Part shown: positions 60,696 through 64,000 of the stretch, piece after piece
Layout of the letters: the number at the start of each line of letters is the position of its first letter
How positions within the stretch are numbered: the stretch's first letter is position 1
Source of the DNA: Paramacrobiotus metropolitanus
Lineage: Eukaryota; Tardigrada; Eutardigrada; Parachela; Macrobiotidae
DNA length: 64,000 bases
Reading direction: 5' to 3'
Assembly: GCF_019649055.1 (NCBI RefSeq)
Contig: NW_026570230.1
Coordinates: 1,178,001 to 1,242,000, forward strand
Program-made: the position numbers and the translations under genes
The notes under the pieces: model-generated
Databases searched by the model: none
Told to the model about the DNA's origin: nothing
What the model saw: the letters and a program-made list of their open reading frames with translations, nothing else

Positions 60696-63121
60696 ATGGA
60701 TGCTTCCATGGCTTGTTGTTATGTAATTCTTTTGTGTAAGTTTAATGAACATTACATTTGTGTACACAATATCAGCTTCTCTCTAACATAATATATTTAT
60801 ATTTATCGTGAGTTGTTTGCATTATTTTGCAGTTCTTGCTTTTAGCGCCAGTTCTCTTGCTCAGCAGTGCAGTCATTCTATCCTTCCGTCGACTATTCCA
60901 CCGATTGGCTCTGATAATCCTAACCAGGTACTGACGCTTTGCTTTTTCAACTAAACTACGTGAAAACTGTAAATAATTACGATATAATTTATTTCTCCCA
61001 TTACAGTAATCACAGTCCGCTATTTGATATTCATTTTTGTAATTATTATTTACTGGGATGCCAAAATTTTAATAGCAAATTGTAATGTATATTATCGTAG
61101 GCAGACGGGCAATGGTACGTATACCGACAAATGGGAGATTTTTTCGGCTACTTTCCTCAAATGAAAATCACCAGTGTAGCCCCGACGGTCGATCCATTTG
61201 ACAATCTGCCGTCATGGCTGCAGTGGTGGGAAATAACCGGATATGTCAGCCCGACGGCAGCGGGATGTGGTGACTCGGCGGAGTACTGGTTTTTCACCGG
61301 AACATACTCCAACGGAGGAAAACAAATCGGCGATTTAGGGAGCAATCAAAACGATTACATCATGCGTGAGTATTTTGCGAAAAATCAAGTACGCTTCCAT
61401 CACGATGCATTTTAGGGAAAAATCTCTAAAAAATGTGACCTTTGCAGGCCCGACGGATTACGTTGTGCTTTACCATGACTACAGTAGTCTGCTGGTCATC
61501 TATGGATGCCAGCGCGTGCAGTCGGATGGACTCTGCGCCACACCGTCCATCAATGTTTTAACTCGCAAACGACCCGATCAACTATCGACCAACGACACCA
61601 GCAGCATCGATGCGACGGTTACTTCCATTTTTTCGAAATATTGCGTCTCTGCACAAGATCTTTCCCAACCATGGGCTTCTCAAGGCGCCGTCGTTAAATC
61701 CCCTTGTGATTTCATTGATCCACCATTTTGCATTGGTCAGGACATCCAAGGAATGAAGAATACCATAGTCAATACAACAAGTAAGAAAACTGCTCACACT
61801 GCCACCATTTTTTTATGGGCATACCGATACGTATACGAAAATTTTTTTGAAAATTTTGCGTCATCATTGGTGTCCGCGCAGGTCAACCAGCCGCTAGCGG
61901 ATCAGCTAACTACTCGTATAGCGCGAGTACTACCGCTGCACCTGCAGGTTGTAAATGGCCGAATTCAATGCCGTCAGCAGGACCCATTGACCCGACATTG
62001 GTAAGCAGCTGACCAAAACAATCTCGATAACGATCGTTACATATCATGTGCGACTTTAAAAATTAATGGATGCGCGCGGGCGGTCAAAAACTGCCGCATC
62101 ATGGCAGAAGCCTTTTCGCGGCGTAAATTTCGAAACGCTTTGCCGTTCGTTTTATAAGCTCAAGCGTCTTACTGAGGAGGTATGTATACAACTGAGAGCT
62201 TCCACGCCTCACTATAACTAATAAAATGCAGTAATAATCATCATGCAAGAATGCAGAATATAGAATGCAGTAACAATCATAAGAATGTGATTATATAGAA
62301 TGCAGTAATAATCATCTCATAGAATGCAGTAATAATCATCATGTAGTGTAATGTACGGTATCTAATTTTTCGACATGCTTGGACAATGCAGCAAATGTAG
62401 TAACGATTTCTGATAGAATGACGCGTTTGCGATCGTTGTCAGAATGCCGGACTGTATTGGGTGTATCGGAGAATTTTCTCACCGGAAGCGATCCCGGTCA
62501 ACCAACAGGTGACATACCACGACGTAGGACCGTCCACCTCGCCACTGGTCAATGATTCAGCGCACACCTACTGGATCGAGTACGTTAACTACGACAGTCT
62601 CAATTCCACGGACTGCGTGTACGGCTTCTTCGTGGGGACGATCGGACAGAGCGGACTGCTAACCGGACTGATTATACCGAACACGGCGGCTGGAGCACCA
62701 CGTAAGCGGTGTGTACGCGCTTTCGTTACATTTAACCGGATATTTTCTACGTTCTTTAGAGCCCTTCACCCTGATGACCCTACATTCCGATCAGACATCG
62801 GTCCTCTATTACGGATGCGGAGCGCCCAATCTGCAGACGGGGATCTGCGATGCGCCGGTCGTGGTGCACAGTATTCGTCCCAATCCACTGCAGATGAGCC
62901 AGGCCGATAAAGATGCACTGGATGCGTTGGAGAATTCGTTTTTTAACAAATATGGTTGCAATGCTGCCAATGACGTAGCGCTGATTCTGCACACGGCTAG
63001 CAAACCTCTGTGTACTTTTGTTGCACCCACGGAATGTATGCAAAAGCACATAACCGGCTACGAGCAAGTAGCCAACGCTAGTGCTACAACCGGCACAACA
63101 TCGCCGTCAAATAAATATTAA
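60696..63121 (+). CDS. Secreted protein with two lipocalin-like halves
   Basis: Seven exons: 60696-60735, 60833-60927, 61101-61365, 61448-61780, 61882-62000, 62443-62701 and 62760-63121. They give 490 residues. A signal peptide (MDASMACCYVILLFLAFSAS) is formed across the first two exons. The first half starts with ADGQWYVYRQMGDFFGYFP, a lipocalin-type G-x-W strand A. It continues with a Tyr/Trp-rich beta pattern, DYVVLYHDYSSLLVIYGCQR and a Cys-containing C-terminal helix region. A Ser/Ala/Thr linker then leads to a second half with AGLYWVYRRIF, TLMTLHSDQTSVLYYGCGA and another helix with cysteines. Matching phase-1 introns before DYVVLY and before PFTLMT show internal duplication. It is probably an extracellular carrier of small hydrophobic ligands; the ligand is unknown. 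The two halves could be two neighbouring genes, but the joining phase (0) and the lack of a second signal peptide favour one. AATAAA overlaps the stop. Confidence 0.78.
62225..62345. repeat. Four imperfect copies of AATGCAGTAATAATCATC
   Basis: The copies, one with CAATCAT instead of TAATCAT, lie in the intron between the two halves of the lipocalin-like gene. It is a minisatellite-like array with no coding content. Confidence 0.75.
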
Positions 63122-63400
63122 ATTCTTAATTAAATCGGTGCTCGGATTTATGAATGTAAACTTGTGACAATAATCAGGCGGAAAATCACGAACCACTCAA
63201 GCACTGAGCACCTCTCAGGAACAGACCGTTTAGAATGATGGTTCGTTTTCAAACAATTGTTGTGCCATTCAACGTGTTGCCAGTTTACTTTGCAAAATTT
63301 GAAATTATTAAGCGCGTCTAAGGTCTCAGGAGCCGGGCATTAGGGTTAATACAACCACAACTAGTTGGGAATGTATTTCACTAAAAACAATTGTTGCCCG
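63122..63400. other. Convergent intergenic gap
   Basis: A short gap between the lipocalin-like gene (plus) and the receptor gene (minus). Nothing else seen. Confidence 0.6.
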
Positions 63401-64000
63401 TCAAGAAGCGGTGGGGTTTTCCGAAGTAGCGGGTGGATGTTTTTCTGGAGAAACGGGTTTTCGTCTGCATGTAATTCCTCTCCGGATGCACTGTCGCAAA
63501 GCCAGCGCTACAGCTTGCCGGTATTGTGGGCTTATTGTCAGTAGGATGACCTGCAACAAAATTCAGCAATAAAACACCACCCCAGTTAAGGCAATCGAAT
63601 GTAAAACCACCTAGCTGCATCGCTAAGTTGGACCTTTAAACAATAACACTACGTAACCGGTCTGTGAAGGAAGCCGATTGTTAAGAGGCACTCGTACCGG
63701 AATGATGAGAAATCCGCATGTATATGAAAATCTCAGCCAGACTGTTATTTCTGGTGATCGATTGTACACTTCCGGCATGGACGCCACAAACACGGGTATG
63801 GTGAGAAATCCAGCCGCATCAATAAAATATTGGACAAAGGTCACGAGTGCAAAGGCTTGGCGCTTTCTTGTCATGTTGGTCGATGACCTTACCGAAGGTT
63901 GGGCATATAACAAACACTTTAGCTGATTAAATAAGACTTTCGTTCCCAAAACAATGTAACACAATCCGGAGATGGACATGGGAATGTAGGTGCCCACCGC
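63401..64000 (-). CDS. Rhodopsin-like seven-helix receptor, 3' part (cut by window edge)
   Basis: Exon 63698-64000 (continuing outside the window) and last exon 63401-63550 join in phase 0. The first exon covers a helix-5-like segment (YIPMSISGLCYIVLGTKVLF), a basic loop, helix 6 (QAFALVTFVQYFIDAAGFLT) and the start of helix 7. The last exon completes helix 7 as LIIPVILLTISPQYRQAVAL, followed by a basic, Pro-rich cytoplasmic tail ending in TGA. The IP-x-x-L-L-T-x-S pattern corresponds to the NPxxY region, with Ile replacing Asn, as happens in divergent chemosensory-type receptors. The helix 6 CWxP motif is absent. I assign it to the rhodopsin superfamily broadly; ligand and subfamily are unknown, and a frizzled-type receptor fits less well. 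Confidence 0.6.

Noticed and set aside
63623-64000. Frizzled/Smoothened-type receptor as the identity of the edge gene
   Set aside because: The last exon gives a helix 7 and tail of rhodopsin-superfamily type, and none of the frizzled-specific motifs are visible.

Overview
The window is eukaryotic nuclear DNA from an animal. Genes have many short exons, with GT-AG introns mostly 45-500 bases long, and lie in long AT-rich spacers. The gene set includes Suppressor of fused, EI24, bestrophin, glyoxalase II, a Jun-like bZIP protein and a chromodomain protein. It also includes two neuropeptide-type signal exons, one like ecdysis triggering hormone (ETH) and one like RYamide, which point to an ecdysozoan of the panarthropod kind. 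A tardigrade is my best inference, supported by a secreted catalase-like protein and a microbial-looking zinc alcohol dehydrogenase. Nothing in the window proves the species. I spliced all multi-exon models by hand from conserved protein order, splice sites and reading-frame phase. Each complete model closes in frame.

Layout: 1-15 kb is gene-poor. It holds an ETH-like exon (minus, 3906-4170), an unidentified secreted-peptide exon with a TATA box (minus, 10020-10284), two weak exons, and several inverted-repeat elements (1179-1409, 9199-9362, 13875-13966, 13975-14136). At 15.1-16.9 kb lies a two-exon formaldehyde/alcohol dehydrogenase-like gene (minus). The stretch 16.9-30 kb is sparse: an RYamide-like first exon (minus, 21264-21375), a small DUF1761-like membrane protein (plus, 24008-24858) and a possible disordered PP1-docking protein (minus, 27575-28006).

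From 30 kb the density rises. An 11-exon bestrophin (plus) is followed by a secreted catalase-like gene (minus), a (ACTATT)n microsatellite, and a complete 10-exon secreted carboxylesterase (minus, 35338-38069). Next come a bZIP gene (minus) and a second carboxylesterase copy (minus, 41778-43347). That copy keeps only the counterparts of exons 4-10 and carries a frameshift. Where its exons 1-3 should be sits a stray kelch-repeat fragment in the opposite orientation. A possible third esterase scrap lies near 45.0 kb.

The 45.8-64 kb block is the densest: glyoxalase II (plus, 10 exons), a double-chromodomain plus SAM protein (minus, 4 exons), EI24 (plus, 9 exons), SUFU (plus, 2 exons), a secreted protein with two lipocalin-like halves (plus, 7 exons), and the 3' end of a rhodopsin-like seven-helix receptor (minus) cut by the window edge.

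These genes do not form one pathway and are ordinary neighbours on a chromosome. The most unusual items are the chromodomain-SAM architecture, the neuropeptide-type exons, the two-domain lipocalin-like protein, the microbial-type dehydrogenase carrying an intron, and the esterase duplication with decay and rearrangement. No tRNA, rRNA or CRISPR was recognised.
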